This document shows positions 50,768 through 61,187 of a stretch of 64,000 bases of DNA, piece by piece; position 1 is the stretch's first letter; each line of letters begins with the position of its first letter. The stretch is taken from contig CM043797.1 of assembly GCA_023974075.1 (NCBI GenBank), positions 30,659,023 through 30,723,022 of the forward strand, read 5' to 3'. The DNA comes from Chaenocephalus aceratus (Eukaryota; Chordata; Actinopteri; Perciformes; Channichthyidae). A model generated the notes under the pieces. That model did not search any database and was not told the origin of the DNA. It saw only the letters and a list, made by a program, of their open reading frames with translations. The position numbers were made by a program, and so were the translations under genes.

Positions 50768-53700
50768 CTGCATGGAGAGACATCATTTCGTAAGATTTAA
50801 CACATTTACTGCAGTAAACTAGAAAAGTCTTAAGGGGCAATTCCAGCCACACAACAATAGAGTAGTACAATATTGTTGCACGGCCATAAGTCCATCACCT
50901 AGTCTAGAGTGAAATATCTTAACATTTATTGGATAGATAGCAATGCAACTTGTTAAAGACATTGAGCTCCTGTGGGGATTAGTTATAACTTTTAAAAATG
51001 TTTAATTGTCCAATACTAAGGAGATTTAATTCTTCATAAAATGTGAGTTGACCTCTTGGACCGGGGTGTTAGTGAGATTTTTGGCGTGAGCCTTACCCCA
51101 TCTTTGTTCAGAGTCTGATTTACACTTATGAACCACATTATTCCTAACATGGAGTTATTAATTCTCCATGTCCCCAAAACCAGTCCAAAGTCTTTCCACC
51201 TTTAAAGTGCTGGACCATTGGCCAAACCGTTATGTTACCGCCATAATCATACGTTCTACAACAGTCGAGGGATATTAGCAGGTCAATTAACTTTCAGCCT
51301 TACTTTTTCCTTATTTTTTAGCCTTTTGTAGGTTTCCATTTCTGTTTAAATGTCAACTGTAGTGATACCCAGGCATACGTATTTGTTCCACATAATGTAA
51401 AACACATCAACTCTCTTTCACCTGCAGGTATGTCTCCAGGGCCGTCCACACATTCCAGTCGCTGAGATTCTTGCCTCCCTTTACATACTTATCTACAGTG
51501 TTCTTCCGATTTGTCAAGATCATCGATGGATGAGCCTGTATTGAACACAGTCAAGTAATTTTATTACAAGTAGGAAATAACAAGAGAGATTGAACTCTAA
51601 AATTAAAATGTCTCTCAATACAATAATTCTCTTAGAGATAGCTTTATTGGGCCTTTGGTCATACGTTTGAAAATACTGATATATGATATCCTTCTTCATA
51701 CCTTTTCTCTTTTGAGCCCCAGCACCTCTTCATGCACATACACTGACCACAGGTTGCATGTGGCCTCTGTGGTGTGTGGTTTGAACTCTGAGCAGCTTCT
51801 CTGTTGGTTGTGTCCCAGTTCATGAACTTCTCCCCACAGGCCTGCAGTCCTGGCGTCCTCTGGTTCGAAGAGCTCAGCAGCTGATTTTGTGTGTATCATG
51901 ACTGGATAACCTGCATGCATCCAACCTGATTCAAGAGGAATACATATCACAAATCTTACAGGAATGCTTCTTTATAATTCATATCTTTATTTCATGAGCT
52001 CAACAATTGAGAATGAGTTAAAACACACATTAAGCCTTTGAGCTGCAAACAAATGATCTCTATCAACCAATGCAGGTCTTGGAATAACAAAGCAAGTGTA
52101 ATCTGGGACTAAGACAGAAAATCTTTCCAAACTTTTAACAGTTTTTTGAATATCTGAGAATGTGAAAGCAAAACACACTTACCGGCAGAAATCTGCTCAT
52201 CTGCTACCATACGTTCTTTGCGGGAGAATTTGTGTGGTATGACAGCCAGATCTGCAATGCCCTTCATGATGTCGTTCCACAGCGCTGCCACCTCATCAGG
52301 GCGCTCCAACTTTCTAACAACATCCGATGGTACGGTAAGGATGATGTTGTCAAACTCAAACTCTGCCCAGGGTGCTGGAGCTTTGCGCAGCAACAACCAA
52401 TCATCTGTAGTTGTCACACCTGAAATAAACACAGGATGGGTCTTGGGGTGAAATCAAAGCAGGGATTTGAATTATTATAGTAACATTTCACTGTAAAACA
52501 TTATAGCCCTGCGGCCTAAAGTAATATTAAGGCATGCCTGATAAGCAGATACACACACTCACCAGACTTGTAGTAAGGAGCACTCACAGCCATCGGCACC
52601 ACGACCTCTGCCCCCTCCACCTTTGTGTTGGGTGGAGCCACCAGGTAGATGAGCCCCCCCCACAGGTTCCACACCTGCATCTTCTCTGCTGTGACAGGAA
52701 ATCGCTCACGAACAGACCTGGCTCTCTTCAACTCATCATGTTCCAGATAGTCTGTTTGGCAACCTATCTGGATCTGAGGGAGATATAGAAAATGTTGCTG
52801 CTTTGAAAACCTGTTTATAAAGTCTGCTGTGCTGTAGTTAGATTTTTCAGTTGAAGCAAACATTGGACCCATAATGGGCCATTTTAGCATGAATCAATGG
52901 CAGCATGGCAGGAAAGTATGTGAGAGAGAGAAGAGAAATATCTGTTTTCATTGGTTTTATAACATAAACATTAACCTTATTCTCAACAAACTACAGCGGC
53001 AACTTCTCCCTATCGAGGCCGCAAAATATCGTGTTAACCTGATACCAATGAATAAATGGCCTTGATATTTTGCAAGTGTTGATTGCAAAAATGATTTCTT
53101 GATATGCTCAACATAAATATATATTATTGATACATTTTACTCAATATAAATATTTAGAGTGTCGTTATTTTACAGATTATATCTGTGATTTGGGGCATAA
53201 TTGATAAGAGTGGACCTGAATTGGTTTTCAAAATTTTCATCAAACACATGAAAACTATATGATTTTGTATACCATACCGTCCAGTTCTTATTGACGATGT
53301 TTGCTGGTAGGATCATCTCTGTCTTCATACCAGGAGAGAGGTACAGACCTGTACTGATCCACTCATTCTCATCTGACACACAAACACAGAGCAGCAAAAA
53401 TGTTAGGCACAGGTGTGCATGAAACGCAGAAGAGACCTTTTATCTTCTTCATGTGTTCATTACAGGTCTGAATAATTATTTCATAATCATTTTACACATC
53501 TGTTCACAACAATGTGGTCTGACCTGCTGTGTTAACAGTAATCCTGATCCTTTGGTCTTTGACAACTGGCAACACAGGAATATCTTTGATGAGGTACGGC
53601 AGGAGAGCATCAGGATCCAGGGACGCCTTATAAACCTCTGTCCCCACACTGAGGAGTAGGTGGTCTTTCAGATTCTTCACAGGATTCTTCACACTCACCT

Positions 53701-56677
53701 TCAAATAAATGAATTTGAATAATTAAAAAAACTGACCCCTCTCCCTCATTGTGATAACTTCATAGCCAACAGCTGACCAGTTGTGACAAAGTGAGGGTAA
53801 AAATAATAATGGCTTGAAGAACTTAATTTGAATGCGAAAAGAACACTGTATTGTCAGCAAACAATCAAGGTATTGCCTTAATATGCTTAAGCCTATGACC
53901 ACAGAAAAATCCCATTCAACAGTTTGGATGAAACAAATGTGGAGGTCTGATATCAGTGGTAAAGATTTAGGTGGTTATTGTGGTTGTTAAACAATGGTAC
54001 TATGCTACTATTGTTTTGCAATTACTTGTTATAGCCAGTAGTTATTACTGTAAATTGCAGCTTTTCCATAAACAGAATTCAATTCATAAAAATTAATAGA
54101 ACTAATAATTCTCTACCCACCTGTGGCATGCCGAGCTTCTTCGATATGTCAGTGAGGATGGAGAGCACGTGTTTGTAGGAGTGGCTGCCATAAGCCTTCA
54201 TCATCAAGAAGTTGGTACACTCCATTTCCAGTTTTTTAAGTTGTTTCTCCTCATGCGTGGGGAGTTCTTCGCCCTTGGTAACACGACCAGCAAAGCGAGA
54301 GAGGACATGGCGGAAGTGGTTGTTGTCCTCCTCAGTTTCGGTTGGCACAGGAACTTTGTAGGAACCTTCACCAATATGTGCTGGCATAACACTCAAGCCC
54401 ATTCTGTTCAGGATCTTGTTTCCTGAAACACAGATCAGAAAATATCATTTAATCTACAGGACAATTTTTAAACCATTCTCCATTCTCCATCCTTTATAAT
54501 TAGCGTTTGATGGATTGGATCCAATTTACTTCAGTACCACATTTAAAAAGTAGCCTGTCCATATTCAACTATAACTCAATTCATATTTTAAAACCTAAAT
54601 TTGATTCAAGTTTATCAAGGTCTGTTACATTTTGATTATAAAGCAGTAGCCTGTTGATGACGACTGAAATCTGAAAATATAAAAAAACACAAGACAAAAA
54701 CAGGGTCCTAATAAACCTGAAGATAATTAGACCAAATCCAAAAACCCCAAATCAGACCATTGAGAGAAAACAACTACAATGGTGACATCATGTAATCGCA
54801 TCCCACAAGAATGGCCACACAACATCAACACCGTCTGCAGCCAAGTGGGCAAAATATAGACAGAAAATACACTTCTAATATATTATATGTGAATCAATTT
54901 GATAACTAAAGATGACAATCTTTGTGCTTGTTTTTATAGTCTCATTGTGTGTTGTTCTGTCATTCTCAACTCGCCCTCATGGTGTCATCAGTGTTGTGCA
55001 CAAACAGACTGACTGACTTTCTCACTGGCTGCAGCAAAGTAACCACTACATTTCTGGAGAAAAAAACATGTGGGGCTGTAATCACACATTTATGCATGAT
55101 GAATGTAAAAGTTCAAAGTAACATCACATGGATATTCTGATGATTATCCTACCTGAGAAATCTGTGAATGGGTTTAGCCCAAAGTTTTTGTGTGCCCAGT
55201 TCCACACATGCCCACCAATCAGCAGGCCTCCTCCCTCTGCTACAAAGTCTTGCATCTCCTCCACATGATCGTCCTTCCACACTGTGCACACGAATACACT
55301 CAGGTCTTTCCTGAACGCTGCCTCCTCGTACTTTAACCCTGATTTGCTGAGAAGTTTGAGGTTAGGCTCTACACCAACAACTCCCTTCCGGCCTTGGTCC
55401 AACCAATCGATGGCATTTTTCCAAAAATAAAGTAGTTTCTGTAATGACAGGGGGTTATTTCAAAAGAGATAGTAGTTTATCATGTAAAATGGTTTGACAT
55501 AACAATATCTAACATCATTTAGCATATTGAAGATATCCCAATTTTGGTGGCCTAATGACATAGTATATTTCATAACTGAAACTCAAATCACGAGCACATT
55601 TTTCACAATGCGTTCAAACGCTTTCAAAACTGATTTCTGTTCATTTAAAAGCATTCTAATATTTTTCATTAATTCCGACTGTACCTCTGTTTTAAGAGGA
55701 TATTCATGTGTGATCACAACGACCCGCCCCCGTCCATAGTAGCTTCCGGCCAGGAATGCCCGTCCATCCTCAGTGGTACCAATGGGGAAGGCTAACGGGC
55801 CATGGATTAGTGCCTCAGAAGCTACTATACCATCGGTGAGGTCAAACTCTGAAACCCCCTGGAGTAAGATCTCCAGGTCATCTTTAAAATCTTTACCATC
55901 ACTGTAATAGTGGACAGAGAAGAGAGAGACACACACAGGGGGAGATGAAATATACAGCAGACGGAACTTTAAACTCCTTATTATAAAAGAAAAGTCACAA
56001 ATATGAGATGGAGGAGGAGTCTACTCTTACCGTAAAGTCATCCATGAGGATGGGATCTGAGGGTAGACAGGCAGGATCTCTACCTTCCCATAATGCGCAG
56101 TAAAGTAGATCCCTGCCACAGCAGACACTTTATTCCCTGGGAAGTGTAGCAGTGTGTTCTCTTTTGGCTTGGTTGAAGCCCAGTGCCACGCCTGACCTGC
56201 TATCAGCACTCCTCCTCCAGCTTTCAGAAATGCCACCAGGTCTTTAGCGTCTGCTTCCACGCCGTAGGCATCTGTCACATAGACACCAACCTCCCTACTG
56301 TCACTAAAGGACCCAACAGCTTTAACTTTGAGGCCAGATTTGATGAGGTTATCAGCGACAGCCTTCGCTTTATTGTTGACCCCCACAGTGAGGTTGTCAG
56401 ATCCTTCTCCTCTCAGCCAGGTCACAGCGTTCTCTACCAGAGCAGGAAAAGCGGTCAGATAGCCCTCATGACCGAGGACCACAATACTTCCTCTGCCGTA
56501 CCGAGAGGCTGCCATCAAGACCTGGCCTTGGCTGTTGATTGCTAAAGGAAAGGCATGGTCTCCATTCAGCACCAGGTCACAGGGAACAAACGGGCCATTG
56601 AGGTCCAGCTCTTTCAAGCCTTTCATCAGGGACAGGTAGGCCCCTTCATGATAGGACTTTGTGGTTTGGGTGCTCAT
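50525..56677 (-). CDS. tcaf: tcaf copy A: TRPM8 channel-associated factor homologue (complete)
   Basis: Eleven coding exons on the minus strand (56031-56677, 55685-55901, 55153-55438, 54121-54422, 53524-53698, 53278-53372, 52563-52773, 52183-52419, 51702-51925, 51422-51535, 50525-50767) join in phase to 916 residues, close to the ~920 of mammalian TCAF1/2. The N-terminal third contains two related segments: [12 protein letters not shown] with [14 protein letters not shown], and [12 protein letters not shown] with [14 protein letters not shown]. These look like duplicated amidotransferase-like folds. The C-terminal half is a peptidase M60-type domain with HELGH at 758-762 and a likely third ligand Glu777. 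In mammals the family controls TRPM8 trafficking and gating. The start is the ATG at 56677, preceded by a spliced 5' UTR. Tandem with copy B upstream. Confidence 0.93.
51422..51535 (-). CDS. tcaf: tcaf A coding exon 10
   Basis: Residues 799-836. Encodes [20 protein letters not shown] then [18 protein letters not shown]. It differs from copy B by one base, which changes Met to Leu. Confidence 0.95.
51702..51925 (-). CDS. tcaf: tcaf A coding exon 9: HELGH zinc site
   Basis: Residues 724-798. [14 protein letters not shown] with [10 protein letters not shown] gives the HExxH and downstream Glu pattern of gluzincins. HELGH is at 51810-51824. The 3' part of the exon is identical to copy B. Confidence 0.95.
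52183..52419 (-). CDS. tcaf: tcaf A coding exon 8
   Basis: Residues 645-723. Contains [20 protein letters not shown] and the [13 protein letters not shown] helix. Very similar to 63357-63593 in copy B. Confidence 0.94.
52563..52773 (-). CDS. tcaf: tcaf A coding exon 7
   Basis: Residues 575-644. Starts [20 protein letters not shown] and includes [13 protein letters not shown], a conserved M60 strand. Confidence 0.92.
53278..53372 (-). CDS. tcaf: tcaf A coding exon 6
   Basis: Residues 543-574. Encodes [20 protein letters not shown] then [12 protein letters not shown]: the start of the M60 (enhancin-like) region, where W.STGLYL is a family hallmark. Confidence 0.92.
53524..53698 (-). CDS. tcaf: tcaf A coding exon 5
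   Basis: Residues 485-542. Starts [20 protein letters not shown] and ends RIRITVNTA plus one base. Confidence 0.91.
54121..54422 (-). CDS. tcaf: tcaf A coding exon 4
   Basis: Residues 384-484. Starts [20 protein letters not shown]. Charged and probably helical, linking the N-terminal repeats to the M60 part. Ends KKLGMPQ. Confidence 0.92.
55153..55438 (-). CDS. tcaf: tcaf A coding exon 3
   Basis: Residues 289-383. Starts [20 protein letters not shown] and contains the second [14 protein letters not shown] motif. Confidence 0.93.
55685..55901 (-). CDS. tcaf: tcaf A coding exon 2
   Basis: Residues 216-288. Encodes [20 protein letters not shown] and the second [12 protein letters not shown] motif. 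Ends PLKTE at phase 0. Confidence 0.93.
56031..56677 (-). CDS. tcaf: tcaf A coding exon 1
   Basis: Residues 1-215 plus two bases. Starts [20 protein letters not shown]. Holds the first [12 protein letters not shown] and [14 protein letters not shown] pair. Ends WMTL plus the split Arg codon. Confidence 0.94.
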
Positions 56678-56681
56678 GGTG

Positions 56682-57030
56682 TTGTACAGTTATTCAAAGA
56701 GAGCGATGTGTTGTTTTGAGTCAGGCTGTTCTGTGGGAATAAAATAGAATGAACAGAGCTTAAAATAAGATCCTTTACACAACGGCACACTTATAAACTT
56801 TGGCAAAGACCTTTATTTTACATCACCTACAAGTCCTTGATTTAGCAAAATAAGATAAAAACCCTTTCTCAAAAACCTGTCGAATATGCTTTTTTATAGG
56901 ATCACACACATGCACATTATGTATTGTCAAGTTCTAAATTCAAAGATTAAAAAGAATGAAAGTCATCTCACCTTCCTCTAAGACCACTTTACTTGTCTAC
57001 TTGAAAAGAGTTATATCTCCCTTTTTATAC
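56682..57030 (-). promoter_or_regulatory. tcaf: tcaf A 5' UTR, intron and TATA promoter
   Basis: On the minus strand, TATAAAAA at about 57022-57029 lies roughly 30 bases upstream of a short noncoding exon that ends in gaag|gtgaga (donor at 56970-56971). The matching acceptor (cccacag) is at 56731-56737, and 5' UTR continues to the ATG. The transcription start near 56995 is inferred. Confidence 0.5.
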
Positions 57031-57444
57031 ATCAAACCAACCCCCTCCCTTCATTGGAGCGTTAAAAGACAAGTTATAACACATTTTAATAAGAACGAAT
57101 CATAGAAATATTCGGGGAAGTAATAAAGAGGATCTGCTTCTTGAGGAGCATGGTGTTTAGTACCACGCTATTAACATGTTGCTGCATGCAATCAGCTTGT
57201 GTATTGTGGCACGTAATGTCCACAGCAGCACACATTAACAAATAAAACAAGTTTAATTGAAATACTTGAGTTGTGTATTTTTCGTAATATTTGTAATCTG
57301 AGCAATGTAGCCTTTAATTCATGAAGAGGAAGCATATATATCTATGGATATTTTTCAAGATTGCTTTTTTTGAAGAAACACTAGTGTAGCCTACGTATTC
57401 CAATTGTCAAGTCATCTCTAATAGAAAGAGACGTTTATTTGTAG

Positions 57445-57969
57445 CACTTTACAATAAGACTACCCTTATAAAGGGGTTTATGAATAGTTTGTAATTAATT
57501 TATTAATTAGGTTGTGAACACTTTATAAATCCTTAATAAGCTTTTATAAGACATGAAACAGGGCAACTGTGACCGGTTGCTTGCCAAATAGTGAGCCCGC
57601 ATTTATCTGTACTGCTAAGCCTTATTGGTAGTAACTCATTAATACATGGGAATGTGTTTTACACTTTACAATAAGGCTCCCTTTTGGCAACTATATATGT
57701 TAGTAACTCGTAAATAAATGGTCATAAAGAGATGCCAAGAAACATCAAGATGGAAAGAGGGGAATTAACTCAGTGAACAACAGATACCAAGGATGTTGGC
57801 TGATGAAGAAGACGAAGTAAGCTAAGTAGCCAATATAAAGCTTAGTCATCTTGCCAAATAGTGAGCCTGTGTTGATGTTAGAACTGGTTTATAAATTGTT
57901 CTTAATGATTAATAAAATGTTTACAACCTAATTAATAACCCTTTATAAGGGTAGTCTTATTGTAAAGTG
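57445..57969. mobile_element. 525-bp MITE with perfect 31-bp inverted ends
   Basis: Both ends read CACTTTACAATAAGACTACC inward and continue identically to 31 bases. No coding capacity. A similar motif (acactttacaataaggctcc, 57660-57679) inside suggests a nested or rearranged relative. The target duplication was not resolved. Confidence 0.8.
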
Positions 57970-58812
57970 GTAACCATTTGTTTTACCTTACCTTAGTTGT
58001 CCCCCTGAAAGGATGTCTCTCCCTCACTTTAAATTGTTTTTAATCCTAGTAGTTTCTTTGAGATCATACCTCTTTTTCCAGAAAGACATGTGTTCAACAA
58101 ACAAAACACACAGTTTGAGCAAAGACGGCGAGACAGATCATTCACCCACAGTATTCAACTTTGCAAATGTGTTGGCAAAGATAACTTTCATCTTTTAGAA
58201 TGTTCAAGTAAGATACAAGAATGCAAGTTCATGTGTCATTGAGGCATGTTAACATTTCCTGTAGCCTGACATTGTCAGTACCATTTAAATGTAGCTATAG
58301 CAGAGGTATCCATGCAGTTTTGCAGTAAAGCACAAGTAAACATACAATGATACTCCCTTCTGCTTGTTAAGGAAGAGCATTCAACCTTTTTATATAACAT
58401 TTAATGGCGAGTGAGAAATGAATACGATGGAATAACATTTGATGATGATTTTGATACATTTCATGACTTGATCTAAATCCTGAGCTTTGATGCCTTTAAT
58501 GACTCTATAAACCGTCTCATTTACTTGGGACTCCAAGCAGAGAAGACTGGTCGGTAGTCACAATGTCAAAACATTTATGAAACAGGTTAATAGTTTGCCT
58601 GATGCACTGTGCCAAAGAAGAGAACGGATGTGTTTGGGGTTATCTGCTAGTTTACTGTAAACCTCACTTTGTCTGACTGACAAAATAAAAATGTATTGTG
58701 GTGCCGTTGTGAATTTTTTTTATTGTGAAGAACCAACAGATGGAGAGCCAGCACTTTTAGTGAGCTGTGTGTACAAAATATTTCTAGAAGAAAGTAATGG
58801 ATGATTAAACAC

Positions 58813-59631
58813 TTAAAGGTGACATGTCATTCTTTTCCGGATATTGCCCGTCCCCTTGTGTGTTATGAAGGTTGTTATGCATGTAAACGGTCTGCAGAGT
58901 CAAAACCCTCAAAGTACACCATGTAGGGAGTAAAACTCTAAAACAGAAAATACCTCCCCAAAACGCCTCGTTGGAGATACGTCACTATCCATTTGATTCT
59001 TCCGGGGACATCATGATGTCATGTCGTCCCCGGAACTAAATGGACCAATCCGTGGAGCCGTTACGTTACGTCCGCGGAGCCGTTACGTTAAGCCCCCGCT
59101 GATTGGTCCAAATTGACCAATCCACGAACTTCCTCACACACTCAGTGCATGCAGCTCTGCTGATCTCTCCTCCCTGGCTGCAGGCTGATAACAGACAGTT
59201 GGGATCGCGGCGAGATTCTCTCTGCAGACCCATTCTCACAGCATTGATCAACCTTTTTCTTATTCAATATCAAGCCACCCTTATTGTTTTGACTTCGGCT
59301 GTGACTTTGTGTGTGCTCAGGGTGAGTGTGGCTGTGTTTCGCTGTGTATCGCTAAACAAGGAAATCACACCTCCACGGAGCTCAGCGCGATTCACAACGT
59401 CCCGACTGGTCCCGACCAATCGGAGCACACTGGGCTCACAGGGAGGGGGGGCAAGAGCTGCAACGAGCCGTTTAGTGGAGAGAGTGAATACTGCTGAATA
59501 CACATACTTTACAGAGATGCTGTATGCGGAACCAATGTGAGTTTGGACAATTGCACAGTATAAATCTATTCTAGTAGACCTCAACAATGGAATTATGATC
59601 AGTGGAAATGGCCATGACATGTGACCTTTAA
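58813..59631. mobile_element. TTAA-flanked 819-bp MITE, CpG-rich interior
   Basis: Inverted ends TTAAAGGTGACATGTCAT and ATGACATGTGACCTTTAA, bordered by TTAA (piggyBac-like). The interior is unusually CpG-rich and carries a direct repeat (cggagccgttacgtta-type units at about 59050-59091). No transposase. Confidence 0.82.
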
Positions 59632-59986
59632 AACCCAATTCTCCCAAATTACTATGTTTAGCCAGAGGTATTTGCAAGCAAGGACAAGTAAGAAGTCCGA
59701 TTTGCTTTTTCTAAAAAGTATTGCATTTGAAACATCGAACCCCCTCCTGCACCTAATTGGATTGTTATCAGACATGTTATATAACACTTGGTCTTGTGTA
59801 AGAAATACAACATGTTGATACACAGATTGTTGGCTGATTTCAGTACAGGGCTGGTAACAGGCCACTGCATGCAATAAGAATGTGTGTTGAGGCACGACTT
59901 GTTGGCAGCAACAGAGTTTCATTATGTATTATCAAAAGTTAAACCATCCACATCCAATATCAGTTCCAAGGCATCTGAGCCGAGAA

Positions 59987-59988
<2 letters not shown>

Positions 59989-60032
<44 letters not shown>

Positions 60033-60053
60033 GTAAGTAAGTAAGTAAGTAAA

Positions 60054-60113
<60 letters not shown>
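59989..60113. repeat. compound (TG)n(AAGT)n microsatellite
   Basis: About 20 TG units run directly into about 20 AAGT units with one AAAT variant; degenerate TGAG units follow to about 60150. Confidence 0.96.
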
Positions 60114-60944
60114 AGTGACTAAGTGAGCAACTGAGTGACTGAGTGAGTTTGTGTGTGTTTTAAATGTCTCAGTATTGTAGACAGATCACATTTTTTGGGA
60201 AAATGTGCCAAGGCACTGGTAAAAACCTAAAATTTGACCCAAACATCACACACAGGTTAAAATTTACATTTTCCTTATTACTATTCTCATTCAACCAATA
60301 ATAGATGAGTCCAAATCAATACAGGGATGAAATAACTGTTTATTTGTCATCAATTTTATACAACTGGAAAATATGAAGTTATTATAAAGAAATCCATCAA
60401 TGAAATACACATCTTACTGATCCCAACAAGAAACATATCTCTGACGGTATTTGAGTTAAATGACCCTGAATGAAGTACTTAAGGTGGCTTTCATAATAGT
60501 GCCATACATCTAATGAAACAATTACCAATTGTATTATTGTTGCTGAAAAAGATATAAGGCTGCTTATTTTGTTGCATTTGTATTGACAGTGAGCCACATT
60601 AATCTGCATAAGTAAAAAGTGTCTGCTCACAATGATGAATATAAAGAGAATAATCACCCATCTCTACAGCTCTATGGGGTGTCTGTGATTTACAGGCTAA
60701 CCAGCTGTATTAAACTGCTTTAAGCTGCAAGGGGGAGTCAACATTTTTTCATGAATAATCATAGAAGTGTAATTGTAATCTGTTAAATTTGTTATGAAGA
60801 ATATATTCTTTCAATTTGAGTTTAGTTATTATCGTTTCACTATTAGGATAAATCACTACAACTATTACAATAAACCCTGTTCCCCAAATGAATGCCAGTT
60901 ATAACAGAAATCGCTCTGGAATGAACTCCGCTGCAGTTGGAAGT

Positions 60945-61187
60945 TCAGTCATACTGGACCATGGGGTGGTCGCTCCAGGGAGGCAGGTTGCAGAGTATCT
61001 CCTCGGTGGCTCTGTCGATGGGCCAGCTCCAGGCCTTAAAGAACGCAGACAGGTTCATCCCCACAGTCTGGGAGAAGGTCTCAGCATACAGGTTCATCTT
61101 TGCATCATTCTCGCTGGGAAAGCTGCTCATCTGTTGGTAGGCAGCAAACACCTTCTTAAAGGCATCCCAGCCAAACCTTTCTTGGAG
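60945..61187 (-). CDS. tcaf: tcaf B last coding exon
   Basis: Starts [20 protein letters not shown] and ends MVQYD with a stop. Same length as copy A with scattered substitutions. Confidence 0.93.
   Translation of the reverse strand, partial: LQERFGWDAFKKVFAAYQQMSSFPSENDAKMNLYAETFSQTVGMNLSAFFKAWSWPIDRATEEILCNLPPWSDHPMVQYD

Larger units (their letters stand above)
56738..60944. other. spacer between the tandem tcaf copies
   Basis: No gene recognised. It contains the copy A promoter, two MITEs (57445-57969 and 58813-59631) and a compound microsatellite. A 145-codon open frame at 59103-59540 lies wholly within the second MITE and has no recognisable protein features. Confidence 0.6.

Noticed and set aside
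59103..59540. 145-codon open frame and its antisense partner
   Set aside because: Lies entirely inside a TTAA MITE and resembles no protein I know.
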